Assembly: GCF_049676595.1 (NCBI RefSeq) | Contig: NZ_CP187259.1 | Coordinates: 2,418,001 to 2,482,000 of the forward strand | From: Methanocella_A sp049676595 | GTDB taxonomy: Archaea; Halobacteriota; Methanocellia; Methanocellales; Methanocellaceae | Direction of reading: 5' to 3' | DNA: 64,000 nt | Part shown: in pieces, positions 27,070-36,974 of the stretch | Layout: each line of letters begins with the position of its first letter | Numbering within the stretch: the first letter of the stretch is position 1 | Notes under the pieces: generated by a model | Databases searched by the model: none | What the model was told of the DNA's origin: nothing | Seen by the model: the letters and a program-made list of their open reading frames with translations, nothing else | Position numbers and translations under genes: made by a program

Positions 27070-29792
27070 AGAGCAAAATATTTTAAAAGATCCTCAACTA
27101 ATGAGTTGAATTGCACTTTATTATAATAGAACTCTCGTTCTAACAAATCATATTGTAATAGTTTTAATTTATAATTTTGTGTAAAGGTACCTATAAGCGT
27201 GGAGGATGCATCATCTAATATTGGTGATGGTAAATCTCTTAAATAATTTTCCGAAAAATCCAATTTACCACATAGCATTCTTGCATAATAAGTATATAGT
27301 CGGGAGTTCCATTCAACATAAATTGAATTTAAAACATTAGTAGGCGCAAATATGCCTGACGATGCATCGCTAAATATGGTATCACTTTTCAATCTTCTAA
27401 CGCTAAGGTTTCCCTGTGCTACGGTCGTATAGCATAAGCCACCTTTACCAAAATTTTTCTCCCCACGAACAGTGGATTTAGGGTCTATTGAAAAAATTGG
27501 CCATCTAGCAACCCATAATTCTTTACCAGCCCACTTTCCATAACCACCGCCTTTTACATACCATACCCAATTATTATAAGATCTTGGTATTTCCCACCAA
27601 AATCTAACATGCTTATTGACATTTGGAGAAGGCCCTTGAGACACATCTCCAAAATCGCCGAATCGATGCATTTTTAATGCGGGGATTAAATCATGTGGTA
27701 GACAATAGAGGGATAGCGGAGCGTCTTTGATTGATAATATTAATTTTTGATTAATATGATATTTTAAGTTATTTTCGGAGCAATTTATTAATTTTAATAA
27801 CATTTTTGTTTTTTCATGTGGGCCTCCATAAGCTACTAGCCGATATATAATAATTTCATGATTGCTAGACAAATTACGCTTAGAGAGGTTAAACAATACA
27901 ATATTTACAACCTCTCCAGAGATTTCATTGAAAGCTCTTGTCCCTAGATGAGCAATTGTTTCGACACAAGTTACACATAATATGCCATTTAGATGCTCTT
28001 GATTATTAGAACTACATTTACCACATCTTAGCTCAATAAATGATTTTAAAAACATCCATGATTGTTGAGTAACCATAGCTATTTGGCCATGATTATTTGC
28101 TAATTGTATGCAACGTAGTATAAATGCAGAATATAGATCATTTTTTCCTGAATTATAATGTTTATTAATATATTTTTTTAATGCTTCACCCATATTACCT
28201 AAACCCATATAAGGAGGATTTGTAGCAACAATGTCGTATCGCTTATCCAATAAGTTGAATAATGCAAGACCTTTTCCTGCTGAGTTACTAAAAAATGTTT
28301 GTGAAAGGTCGGGGTTCTTTGCTTCTACATCAAAATGATCGATTAATCTTGAGATAATATCATTTTTTATTTTTTCAAAGGTTTGCGTTGTGATTAAGGT
28401 CCCAGAATTAATACTAAAAATTTTTTGCTTTGCATCTTTCGCAAGATATTTTAACTCTTTATCAACTAGTTCTTCGATTTGTAATAGCGATCCTAATTCA
28501 TTTACATTATTAAGACCTTCAAATACAGATTCAATTGTAGATTTGTATATTAAATCTTCTGGATGTTTAACCAGATATATATCAAGATGATCCTTGCCAC
28601 TCGGTAACTGTATATTTGTAGCTAAAATATGTTTATGAAAAGGTTCATTACTAGAAATATAGAATCCTATCGCTTTCTCTTTTGCTCGCATCCATAACAC
28701 AAGTTTAGTAATTTGCGCTGCGCGTTCATCGATTTCAATACCAAAGAGATTATTATTAAGTATATTTCTGCAAATTTCTTCTGAGTTTTTTAAATTAGAC
28801 TCCTCAATATACATGTTATATAGTAAATCAAATGCTTCTAGTAAGAAATGCCCACTGCCACAAGCTGGGTCAATAAAAGTTATTTCACTAATCGGCTTTT
28901 TTTCAATAATTTCTCTATTAGCATCCCTAACAAAAAATTCCCATTGTTCAAATAGTTTTGACTCTGGATGAATTTGCATCCAGATAGCACCTAAAGAATT
29001 TTGAACTAAATATTTTACCATATACGGTTCTGTATATAGCTGCGTAGCCGGTATAATGTCTCTACCCTCAATTTTTGCTCCTTTATTAATACGAACCATT
29101 TTAAAAACGCGTTCTTTCTCTTCAGCATTCCAATACTGATATGCCCAACCAAGTGTATCTTGAGCAATAAATACGTCATCAGTAGCCATTTCATTGCTGG
29201 TAATTACAATCTTCCCGGATAGTAAATCAATTATCCGTTTTATGGCAGCTATAGATGGTCTTAGTGAGACAGCAAGCGCATTGGGATCAAAAATTTCAGG
29301 AAGTTCCTTCGAATGAGCAGTAAATTCATTAAATAATACACTATAAAGCCCATCGTCATCGCCACTACATGCACTATAATTTTTTTTAACAAACCGGTTG
29401 TGTATTAATGAACGACCACCATATATCTCTTTTTGAACAATGACTTCATCAATAATTGCACGTGACTCCATACATCTTAACGCAAGTAGGCGATTTGACC
29501 AAGTATAAGCTGATTCACGTATAAATTCAGCCACGGCTTCATCCTTTTTTACTCCAGCCTCTTCGCGATAATGGATGTAAGCATCAATGATTCGCCGAGC
29601 GTCTTTATCATAAGAGGATAGATGTGGAAGCTCTTCCACTTTCTTAGATGTACGATCCCTCCAAACACCGATCTCATTTAATCGACGCTCAAGGTCTCCA
29701 ATTATAAATCTATCACCTTCAAATCGTCCTTCAAGAATGTGTCTGATTTCTAAGCAGATCGCTTTTAATATTTTTCTTTGATTTGCTTCCAT
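27048..29792 (-). CDS. pglX: PglX N-terminal part, BREX adenine-specific DNA methyltransferase (914 aa)
   Basis: PglX places N6-methyladenine on one strand of the host's BREX sites to mark self. Motif I is FIDPACGSGHFLLEAFD near residue 304 and motif IV is VATNPPYMGLGNM near 523, both intact. The ORF ends LLKYFALCAFYIY at a TAG just where the C-terminal part begins in another frame. The ATG at 29792 follows GGTGATGGG. It is much richer in A/T than brxC or pglZ on either side, suggesting exchange of this gene alone. If the frame break is fixed, the protein lacks its C-terminal third and may be inactive; with slippage a ~1390-residue protein would be made. Confidence 0.92.
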   Translation of the reverse strand: MEANQRKILKAICLEIRHILEGRFEGDRFIIGDLERRLNEIGVWRDRTSKKVEELPHLSSYDKDARRIIDAYIHYREEAGVKKDEAVAEFIRESAYTWSNRLLALRCMESRAIIDEVIVQKEIYGGRSLIHNRFVKKNYSACSGDDDGLYSVLFNEFTAHSKELPEIFDPNALAVSLRPSIAAIKRIIDLLSGKIVITSNEMATDDVFIAQDTLGWAYQYWNAEEKERVFKMVRINKGAKIEGRDIIPATQLYTEPYMVKYLVQNSLGAIWMQIHPESKLFEQWEFFVRDANREIIEKKPISEITFIDPACGSGHFLLEAFDLLYNMYIEESNLKNSEEICRNILNNNLFGIEIDERAAQITKLVLWMRAKEKAIGFYISSNEPFHKHILATNIQLPSGKDHLDIYLVKHPEDLIYKSTIESVFEGLNNVNELGSLLQIEELVDKELKYLAKDAKQKIFSINSGTLITTQTFEKIKNDIISRLIDHFDVEAKNPDLSQTFFSNSAGKGLALFNLLDKRYDIVATNPPYMGLGNMGEALKKYINKHYNSGKNDLYSAFILRCIQLANNHGQIAMVTQQSWMFLKSFIELRCGKCSSNNQEHLNGILCVTCVETIAHLGTRAFNEISGEVVNIVLFNLSKRNLSSNHEIIIYRLVAYGGPHEKTKMLLKLINCSENNLKYHINQKLILSIKDAPLSLYCLPHDLIPALKMHRFGDFGDVSQGPSPNVNKHVRFWWEIPRSYNNWVWYVKGGGYGKWAGKELWVARWPIFSIDPKSTVRGEKNFGKGGLCYTTVAQGNLSVRRLKSDTIFSDASSGIFAPTNVLNSIYVEWNSRLYTYYARMLCGKLDFSENYLRDLPSPILDDASSTLIGTFTQNYKLKLLQYDLLEREFYYNKVQFNSLVEDLLKYFALCAFYIY

Positions 29793-29808
29793 AACCCATC
29801 ACCCGTCT

Positions 29809-31590
29809 TTACTGGAATAATATTTCGTCCTCACCCTGCTTGAGTTGTTTACTTTCTGCAGTTCCTGAAGATTCTTTCATCTTCACATCTTTTACTTGAT
29901 CAGTTCCTTCTTCACCATCAGGCAACACTTCTATTCCATCCATTGTTCTTAAATGTCGAACTATTTTTTCAATGGCTTCAGGGGGCTCAATATCGGAGCA
30001 GGAGGTTGCTTTAAGCTCTTTAAACTTCCTAGCAGAGACAAGAACACGGCCTTCGAAAGTACCGATTGAATCGTTATAGGATTTGACTGCAGAAGTCAGG
30101 CTTTTGCCTACCTTGACATAATTCTCAGAAAATTTGTTTAAACGTTCATACAATTCGCTACCAATATCGCTAACTTCCTGTGCATTCTTCGCGAGCTGTT
30201 CCTGGCACCACCCATATGCAATTCCCTTCAACAATGCTATTAAAATGATAGGTGTGGCAATAATGACACCCTTATTGACGCCGAATTCAATAAGTTCAGG
30301 GTCTTCGTGTAAAGCAGCGCTAAAAAACGCTTCTCCTGGCAAGAACATTATAACAAATTCTGGCGTCCTTTCGAACTGGCCCCAATAGGATTTTTCTCCC
30401 AGGCGCTGAATATGACTGCGAACCTGTGATGCATGGGCTTTTAACCTACTGTTTCTCGTGGCTTCGTCTTCAGCACTAACAGCATCAAGATAGCTTTGTA
30501 GTGAAACTTTCGAGTCGACGACGATCGTTTTATTTTCAGGCAAGAGTACAATTAAATCAGGCCGTAATCTACCGTCGTCCGTATCGACTGATACCTGTTC
30601 TTCGAAATCACAATGTTCTTCCATACCGGCCAATTCAACGACACGCCTAAGCTGGACTTCGCCCCAGCGTCCCCGGACTATTGGAGCTCGTAAAGCTTGA
30701 ACTAACTTAGCAGTCTCTGAGTGTAATTGGCTCTGAGCCGTGGAGAGAGCCTTAATTTGCTCTTCAACACGTGCGCCATCCTTTGACCGCGATACTTCAA
30801 TCTCTTGAACTCTGGTATCAAATTTCGACAAGGATTCTTTGAGTGGCGTAATTAGTTCGTTGATCGCCTTCTGTCGAGTGTCAAGATCGACCTTGGCGCT
30901 TTCCTGGTATTTCTCTAGATTACTCTTAGCGATCTCTAAAAAGGTAGTATTATTGCTCTGCAGTGCCTCGGATGATAGTGCTTTAAAGGTATCAGATAAT
31001 GCTGCTTTTGCATCGTCGATGAGTTTAAGCTTTTCTTGAGAAGCTTTTCGCTCTTCACTTAAAATTGTTTCAAGCTCTTTGATACGTGCATTTAAACGAG
31101 CGTTTTCACCTCTAACTTCATCAATAATTTCCTGAGTCTCAGTCAATTTTTGATTTAATTCTCGAGTTCTGCTTTCTTTTTCAAAAACTTTAGTCTGAAA
31201 CTCGGCATTTTCCGCGGACAATTTCAGGATATGGGCCTGTTGGTCTTTGATTGTAGCATCTATTGATCTAATTGTCGATTCAAGCTCTGGGATACGATTA
31301 CACTTTTCATCAGCGGCTGATCGTTTCTCGGATTCGATACGTAAGTCCATACGAGTAATTTCGATCTCACTTTGAGCTTTCTCTAAGGAGCTTTTTAGTT
31401 CGCTAATCTGCTGCTCTTGATACTGGTATTTACCAGCTTGAGAAGTATATTCTAGGGAGGTTTCAATCTTAGTTTTTTCGATTGCGTTTTTAATCTTATT
31501 CCGATAGTAAAACCACCCGCAAGCTAAGCCTATGACTACTCCTAAAAGTAAAATAAACAATATCAGGAGAGCAGATAGCACATCGATCAT
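29809..31590 (-). CDS. rmuC: RmuC-family protein inside the BREX operon (593 aa)
   Basis: One N-terminal membrane segment (residues about 5-28, LLILFILLLGVVIGLACGW) is followed by a long coiled coil (35-300) and the RmuC domain (about 300-540: GRWGEVQLRRVVELAGM, RPDLIVLLPENKTIVVDSKV, WGQFERTPEFVIMFLPGE). RmuC domains belong to the PD-(D/E)xK nuclease-like class; the DxK element is seen as VVDSKVSL. E. coli RmuC limits recombination at inverted repeats. Here the ATG overlaps the brxC stop (ATGA) and pglX follows 16 bases after, so it is co-transcribed with BREX. It is not one of the six core BREX type 1 genes. It may be an extra effector. Confidence 0.88.
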   Translation of the reverse strand: MIDVLSALLILFILLLGVVIGLACGWFYYRNKIKNAIEKTKIETSLEYTSQAGKYQYQEQQISELKSSLEKAQSEIEITRMDLRIESEKRSAADEKCNRIPELESTIRSIDATIKDQQAHILKLSAENAEFQTKVFEKESRTRELNQKLTETQEIIDEVRGENARLNARIKELETILSEERKASQEKLKLIDDAKAALSDTFKALSSEALQSNNTTFLEIAKSNLEKYQESAKVDLDTRQKAINELITPLKESLSKFDTRVQEIEVSRSKDGARVEEQIKALSTAQSQLHSETAKLVQALRAPIVRGRWGEVQLRRVVELAGMEEHCDFEEQVSVDTDDGRLRPDLIVLLPENKTIVVDSKVSLQSYLDAVSAEDEATRNSRLKAHASQVRSHIQRLGEKSYWGQFERTPEFVIMFLPGEAFFSAALHEDPELIEFGVNKGVIIATPIILIALLKGIAYGWCQEQLAKNAQEVSDIGSELYERLNKFSENYVKVGKSLTSAVKSYNDSIGTFEGRVLVSARKFKELKATSCSDIEPPEAIEKIVRHLRTMDGIEVLPDGEEGTDQVKDVKMKESSGTAESKQLKQGEDEILFQ

Positions 31591-34500
31591 ACTAGCTCGA
31601 CCTTGTTACCGCTCTTCAGTTCATTTGTGACCTCTTGATCAAGCTTATACAGTTGTTTTCTCCACTGCTCCTCGTTTTCTATGATGATGCCTTTTATCGT
31701 TTTTATCCTATGGATAGGCTTTTTAACCTCTACATGATCGGTTGCCTTCTGCAGCTTCTTATGTTCATGATCAATCTGATCATCCAAGGCTTTCACGATC
31801 TTTTCGGCATTTAATGGTAAAGCTGCAAGTTTTGTGATATTGGCCTCTTTTTCTATTCCACCCATAAATGTTTCCAGTGGTTGTGCAATAACTTTTTGAG
31901 CCTCTGCAGAGATACCGTAAGAGGTTGCGCGCTGTGGTAGAATATCCAGAGCTTTTTGCGCAATTTCTCTTGCCATGTTTCGCCAGTCACCAATACAATT
32001 TTCAATTTCTAGTGAAGCAGCCGCTTTATTATCTAGTAAATTTTTCCAATCATTTCCGTTGATGACGCTCTTATTCTTCTTAGCCGTCTCCCAGTTTCGG
32101 AGGAAAGCTTTTGATGGTCCGTCTTCGGTAAGAAGATGTTCAATAGCTCCCACCGATAGAGCGAATTTACTCATCTCTTTGTATGTCTGGCCCCATTTCT
32201 CAACAAATTCGTTTGCGGCCTTGATGTTTGAAGAGTAACCCTCAAGGGTGTTAATATTACCATATATCTCATTGACTTTGTGGACCGGGTTAGTTAATGC
32301 AATGATCTTTTCATAGGTCTCTTTACCATCGACGAAATCTTTCGGCAAAGGAAGTTCGGCAGGATCTGCCCATCGGCTCACAACATCAGCCTTTTTAATA
32401 AGATCATTTCCATAATTATCCATCTCGTTGGATAATGCTGAAGGCGTCTCCTCGATCTTCCGTTTTCCAGTCAGACGTATCAATAATGCTCTAACAGACT
32501 CGAGGATTTCTTGAGATACATCTAATTCCTCGTATTCAAGCTCAGTTTTATCGAATAGTTTTGCATTTCTCAAGTGGTCTTGGAGGGTAACATCGGCAGG
32601 ATTCATGTAGACTTTCTTATCAAGGATAATTTTGACAGCTCCCGCACGAACAAGAGCAGCCACGCCAATACGTACTGCAGCAGGATCCCAGCCATACTCT
32701 GGTTTCTCGAACTTATCGAGTAAAACTTTACCATGTATCCGATTTTTATTCTTATTCGTTGAGAGGAAAATGCTTATCTCATCGAGTAAAGCGCAGTGTG
32801 TGTCCACCTGCCCAGACTTATCAAACAATTTTAATTCTCGTACATCGGCAGGTAAGCTCTTAGATCCACTTAGGACTTCGATTATTGCCTTCTGTTCATT
32901 GCTAGATATGACAACTGGCACTTTTTCATATTTAGGATAAAGGTCTTGCCAGAACGTGGATAACTCTTGCCTTAATGCTTCGCCTACAGATTGTCCCTGC
33001 TTAGGAGTCAGTGTACGAGTCGATCCTCTGAATATAATTTGGGAGTGTTTCAGGCCACTTTTAATACCTTCAACAACTTTTTGCTCTAACTTTTTTAGAT
33101 CCTTAGATTCTTTATTCGATGCAAGCTTATGAGCATCTTCTGATTTATGCGGGTCTCCTTTCCACCTGGTAATAACAGCCTGCATTGCGAGATAGTATTT
33201 CATATGCTCGTCGAACTCTGATATGCGATCGCTGAGGACAAATAGGGATTGCCTTTCCTCCGGGAATAAGCTCTGGTTTTCGATATCCGACCGTTTCTTC
33301 CCTGCAAGGACAGCTAAAGGCGAGTAGAGTTTAATTTCAATGTGGCCATCTTTTGATATCAGGGTGTCATCCATTAATATTTTGGCTGGGAATTCTCTGC
33401 CCTTATAGGGCACTCTATCAAAGCCTATAATATTTGTATTAATCAATTTTGATAGTCCGGATTCTAAGTCAGGCCATCTAATTCCTGACTTCTCGTCAGA
33501 TACTTCTTCCTCGAATGTCCGTCTTTCCCCAGTTAAAAACTCGTATTCTTCCCCGATTTTAGCAACCAATTTGGCAGCAATTAGTTTATTCAATTCCTGC
33601 TCAATCTTTTTGGTCAATAGTGAGAGGTCATCTGTTGTATGCTCAACGAGTAAACGGGAGAGATTATCCAGTGTACGCGGTATGTACGATAACTCACGAA
33701 TCAGGTATAGCACTTCGGCAACATGTCGAGTTGTAGAATTGGCATCCGGTACAGTCTGCTCGATCCGGTTGAACTCTTTTCGTATTTCTGGATTAATTTC
33801 TCCACCTTTTGCCAGGTTATCATATACTTCATCGAAAGATACGATTTCTCCGACTGCTTTGTCAAGGTATTTTCTACGTCCGCCTCGCATGATATCTTGA
33901 GTGATCGCGATGAGAGTCCTTGTTGAGCCGGATAGCTGCTCGCCCCTGCCACCTGCGCTTCTCAAGTTTTTGACGACTTCCGGAATTAGATGGATCTGGT
34001 AGGGGAAAAATGGGTAGAACTTGACAAAGTTCTCCTCTATACAATCCGGCAGTTTTTGACTAGTATTTGCTAGCTGTCCGATTCCCCTTAGAACACCTGG
34101 ATTTGTATTATAAACTTTAATAACTTCGTCTCTGCCAAGGATATTCTTTTTAAATATACGATCTTCAAGCACTAGTTCAATATTTTCTGTAGTTAGATTC
34201 CATTTAAATCTGAAGCGGCCTTCAATTTTTTTCATATCGCCCTTGAGAGCTTTCGCGTCCTCGAAGACTGTCCCCATATCTGCATGAGTCGTTACGATGG
34301 TCCAGATTTTTCCTTGACCGGCTGAAGCAGCTTCCTCGACAAGGGCCTGTAACTGAGCAAGCCTTCCTGAATCGTCTTCTATCCACTGACCGGCTTCGTC
34401 TAATACGAAAACAAACCGGCATGTCTTCTGGATCGATCTTTGTCTTGTTTTTAGATCGTCGAGTATGGTCTGTACTACAAATTTAATGTTGGTAATTTCC

Positions 34501-35210
34501 CCTTGTTCAGCAGTCTTAAGCGCTTGATCGACTTCTTCAGGAGTTGAAAAGAATTCCGGCGCAACCTCACATGTTGCTCTGTAAATATTCCTCTGGTGAA
34601 AACCAATATTACTTTTTATGTCGTCCCATTTTTTACCAGATAAACGCTCGACTGCAGCATGCAGATCATTTAGTTTACCACGCTTGTCCAGTTCGGACTC
34701 GATCACTTTTGCATAGAGAAGATTATTACAGTAGCCTTTACTCTGATAGTATTGCGATAATAATAATTTGGGTAATGGAGTATTTTTGCTATCGGTTAAA
34801 GTGTTTAAGTTAAAAGCTAGCACTTGAGTATCGCATTGCGAAATCCTTGATAGACTTCCTATGATAGAACTATGCCTGGGTGCAGTTGTAGGCACACGGC
34901 TCTCAAAACGCTTGGCGGCACTCACATTGTCGAGCATCCGATTTTCAATTAAAAGCGATGCGATCTTTGCCAAGTGCGACTTACCGGAACCGAAATAACC
35001 CGATATCCAGACACCTATCTCTTCAGTATTAATGTTATATGTATCAGAATAATGCTCCAAAAAGTCATCGAGGTACCCTTCGATCGTTGGAGTTACAACA
35101 TAGCTTCCTATCTCCGATGCCAATTTTTTATCGTCATTGCGTTCTCCTACTTTAATGACGGGCTCGATTTTATCCTCAATTTTGGTTTCAAATATTTCCT
35201 TTATTAGCAA
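31587..35210 (-). CDS. brxC: BrxC, BREX P-loop ATPase (1207 aa)
   Basis: BrxC is the large STAND/AAA-like ATPase found in BREX systems. Walker A is GYFGSGKSHLAKIAS near residue 71 and the Walker B/DEAG block is FVFVLDEAGQWIEDDSG near 270. The N-terminus MLIKEIFETKI is typical, which supports the TTG start at 35210; GGTGGG lies about 9 bases upstream. Length is normal for the family. It is 14 bases downstream of brxB and overlaps rmuC by 4 bases. It is predicted to be the energy-using scaffold that works with BrxB, PglZ and PglX. Confidence 0.93.
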   Translation of the reverse strand: MLIKEIFETKIEDKIEPVIKVGERNDDKKLASEIGSYVVTPTIEGYLDDFLEHYSDTYNINTEEIGVWISGYFGSGKSHLAKIASLLIENRMLDNVSAAKRFESRVPTTAPRHSSIIGSLSRISQCDTQVLAFNLNTLTDSKNTPLPKLLLSQYYQSKGYCNNLLYAKVIESELDKRGKLNDLHAAVERLSGKKWDDIKSNIGFHQRNIYRATCEVAPEFFSTPEEVDQALKTAEQGEITNIKFVVQTILDDLKTRQRSIQKTCRFVFVLDEAGQWIEDDSGRLAQLQALVEEAASAGQGKIWTIVTTHADMGTVFEDAKALKGDMKKIEGRFRFKWNLTTENIELVLEDRIFKKNILGRDEVIKVYNTNPGVLRGIGQLANTSQKLPDCIEENFVKFYPFFPYQIHLIPEVVKNLRSAGGRGEQLSGSTRTLIAITQDIMRGGRRKYLDKAVGEIVSFDEVYDNLAKGGEINPEIRKEFNRIEQTVPDANSTTRHVAEVLYLIRELSYIPRTLDNLSRLLVEHTTDDLSLLTKKIEQELNKLIAAKLVAKIGEEYEFLTGERRTFEEEVSDEKSGIRWPDLESGLSKLINTNIIGFDRVPYKGREFPAKILMDDTLISKDGHIEIKLYSPLAVLAGKKRSDIENQSLFPEERQSLFVLSDRISEFDEHMKYYLAMQAVITRWKGDPHKSEDAHKLASNKESKDLKKLEQKVVEGIKSGLKHSQIIFRGSTRTLTPKQGQSVGEALRQELSTFWQDLYPKYEKVPVVISSNEQKAIIEVLSGSKSLPADVRELKLFDKSGQVDTHCALLDEISIFLSTNKNKNRIHGKVLLDKFEKPEYGWDPAAVRIGVAALVRAGAVKIILDKKVYMNPADVTLQDHLRNAKLFDKTELEYEELDVSQEILESVRALLIRLTGKRKIEETPSALSNEMDNYGNDLIKKADVVSRWADPAELPLPKDFVDGKETYEKIIALTNPVHKVNEIYGNINTLEGYSSNIKAANEFVEKWGQTYKEMSKFALSVGAIEHLLTEDGPSKAFLRNWETAKKNKSVINGNDWKNLLDNKAAASLEIENCIGDWRNMAREIAQKALDILPQRATSYGISAEAQKVIAQPLETFMGGIEKEANITKLAALPLNAEKIVKALDDQIDHEHKKLQKATDHVEVKKPIHRIKTIKGIIIENEEQWRKQLYKLDQEVTNELKSGNKVELV

Positions 35211-35224
35211 TCTTTAACCCACCT

Positions 35225-35794
35225 TTATAGTGCATCTCCACGATACATGAATTCTTCACGTTTATTTACGAATGAATAGACACGCGGCTCTTTTAGAGTT
35301 CCTGGGATTAATAGAACAACAGGACAGTTAAGAGACGATTGCTCAGTATCCCAAAGCTTTTGCATTATGGTATGTGGCCCAGTAACCGGATACAACGCCG
35401 CCAAATTTTTAATAACAATTATTGGTTTTTTGTCACCTTGAGAAGTAGCATTTTCTCTTACTGTTTTTACAATTAATGAGACCCACTCGTTTGCCAAATC
35501 ATTTTCAGGATTGGATCCCGGCATTGGATTAATAATCATATCAACAATCGTTGATACACCAATCTCATCTACTACACTCATAGTGATATCTAATACATCT
35601 ATTGTCTTTACGTCATATTTTATTAAAACTTCTGTTAGGGCATTCCATTCTTTATATACTTGAATTTCATCCTCATGGGGGTAAATAATTGATAAAAATG
35701 GTGCACCCGTATTCCTACCAATATAATCATAATCTCTCTGTAATCGCTCAATTGCTTCGCATATCTTCCAACGCCAATCGATGACATTCTTCAT
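35225..35794 (-). CDS. brxB: BrxB, DUF1788 protein of BREX (189 aa)
   Basis: Small BREX core protein of the DUF1788 family. Visible features are GAPFLSIIYPHEDEIQVYKE near the N-terminus, IVIKNLAALYPVTGPH, and the conserved end block CPVVLLIPGTLKEPRVYSFV. It looks like a P-loop-like alpha/beta fold without a P-loop. The ATG at 35794 is one base after the brxA stop, with a GAGG ribosome-binding site inside the brxA end (CCGAGGAATAAT). Biochemical activity is unknown, but it is essential in studied BREX systems. Confidence 0.9.
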   Translation of the reverse strand: MKNVIDWRWKICEAIERLQRDYDYIGRNTGAPFLSIIYPHEDEIQVYKEWNALTEVLIKYDVKTIDVLDITMSVVDEIGVSTIVDMIINPMPGSNPENDLANEWVSLIVKTVRENATSQGDKKPIIVIKNLAALYPVTGPHTIMQKLWDTEQSSLNCPVVLLIPGTLKEPRVYSFVNKREEFMYRGDAL

Positions 35795-35795
35795 A

Positions 35796-36620
35796 TTATT
35801 CCTCGGGAATACGGATCATTTCTAGAATGACAGTCTTACCAGACTTTTCAAACCGAATCCATTTACGCTGAGCAAGATCATTCAGAGCATTAATTACTTC
35901 ATATTGGTTCCATAGGAACAATTGCCATTCAGGAGCATTAATTAAATTCAAACCTTCTTTACCTTCAGCCTTTAATATACAAATAAGATGATAAATCGTT
36001 TCTGGCGCTATCGTTGGATGTTGTATGTATTTTTTCTGAACACCTTTTAATATACCAAAATCTCTAAGTGCGGAGATTGTATTTGTCGCAAGTTTTTTAC
36101 GTGTGGCTTCGCTCCATCCACCTATTTGCGGAGAGTCATCCATATTACCCGTTAAGAAGGACAAAAAATCATTCTTGTCAACGTATGTTGAGTGGTTTTT
36201 CCATTTACTTGCTACAGTTCCAGTCACAAATTCAAAGGTTAATCTATCCCTTAAACAGTAATAGAGATAAAATAGTGATAAAAACTCAGGGTCATCGATG
36301 CCCTTTTTTGCAGCTTTTACGAGTGATAATTTAACCCATCTGGGGCTTTTCGACAGGTAACGATAGAAGATAAGGTTCCAAACTTTCTGCCTAGTAGCAT
36401 AAGATTTTTTATTTAATGCATTTTTTTCTATAATATACTCTTTTATTTGTGAATCACTGTACTCAGGGCTGATATTGGTGAATACTTTGTATGTTTCTTT
36501 TATAAGCGAGCCATAGGTTCGATATCTTCCTGCTAGTGGCCCGGTATCTTTAATACTATTTATTGCACATAAGATATTATTAAATGCTGATTTACTTTTT
36601 TGAACATTTTTTCTTACCAT
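35796..36620 (-). CDS. brxA: BrxA, DUF1819 protein of BREX (274 aa)
   Basis: First gene of the BREX operon. DUF1819 family; BrxA proteins are small DNA-binding proteins with winged-helix character. Visible here are ARKTYKVF-like N-terminal helices (YGSLIKETYKVFTNISPEY), LSLFYLYYCLRDRLTFEFV and a C-terminal block (FGILKGVQKKYIQHPTIAP) usual for the family. The longest frame uses TTG 36623, but ATG 36620 (MVRKNVQKSKSAF) has GGTGGG five bases before it. A TATA-like TATATAATAAATTTATA (minus strand) is about 20-30 bases upstream. Confidence 0.9.
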   Translation of the reverse strand: MVRKNVQKSKSAFNNILCAINSIKDTGPLAGRYRTYGSLIKETYKVFTNISPEYSDSQIKEYIIEKNALNKKSYATRQKVWNLIFYRYLSKSPRWVKLSLVKAAKKGIDDPEFLSLFYLYYCLRDRLTFEFVTGTVASKWKNHSTYVDKNDFLSFLTGNMDDSPQIGGWSEATRKKLATNTISALRDFGILKGVQKKYIQHPTIAPETIYHLICILKAEGKEGLNLINAPEWQLFLWNQYEVINALNDLAQRKWIRFEKSGKTVILEMIRIPEE

Positions 36621-36974
36621 CAACCCACCAGCTATAAATTTATTATATAGAGGATATACCAGTAATTTTGTATATGCCGCTCAAGCAATAACCATAGGAA
36701 TCGCAAGCTTAAAAAAATATCGATAAAATCACATCTTTAAAATTACAAATCCAATAACTTTATTTCAGTTTAAAACTTTATAATATAATGGTTGTTATCT
36801 AATTTGAAATATGGAACGGTGATAACTGGTTGAATCGACTCCATATTGGGTATCCCTACAGCAAAGGATTTGAATAGTGGTAAACAATCATGTGACGGAT
36901 GGTCATAATGATCATCCATTATTGCCATGAGAACGCAATCGTACAAGGATGACCAATACTAGACCATGGCGTTT
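36621..36974. promoter_or_regulatory. Intergenic region with the BREX operon promoter
   Basis: This 354-bp AT-rich region holds the likely brxA promoter at about 36630-36650 (minus-strand TATATAATAAATTTATA). A second AT-rich block at 36765-36800 could be another promoter. I see no ORF, no CRISPR-like repeat and no clear terminator between the BREX operon and the HNH gene, which points the same way. Confidence 0.45.
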
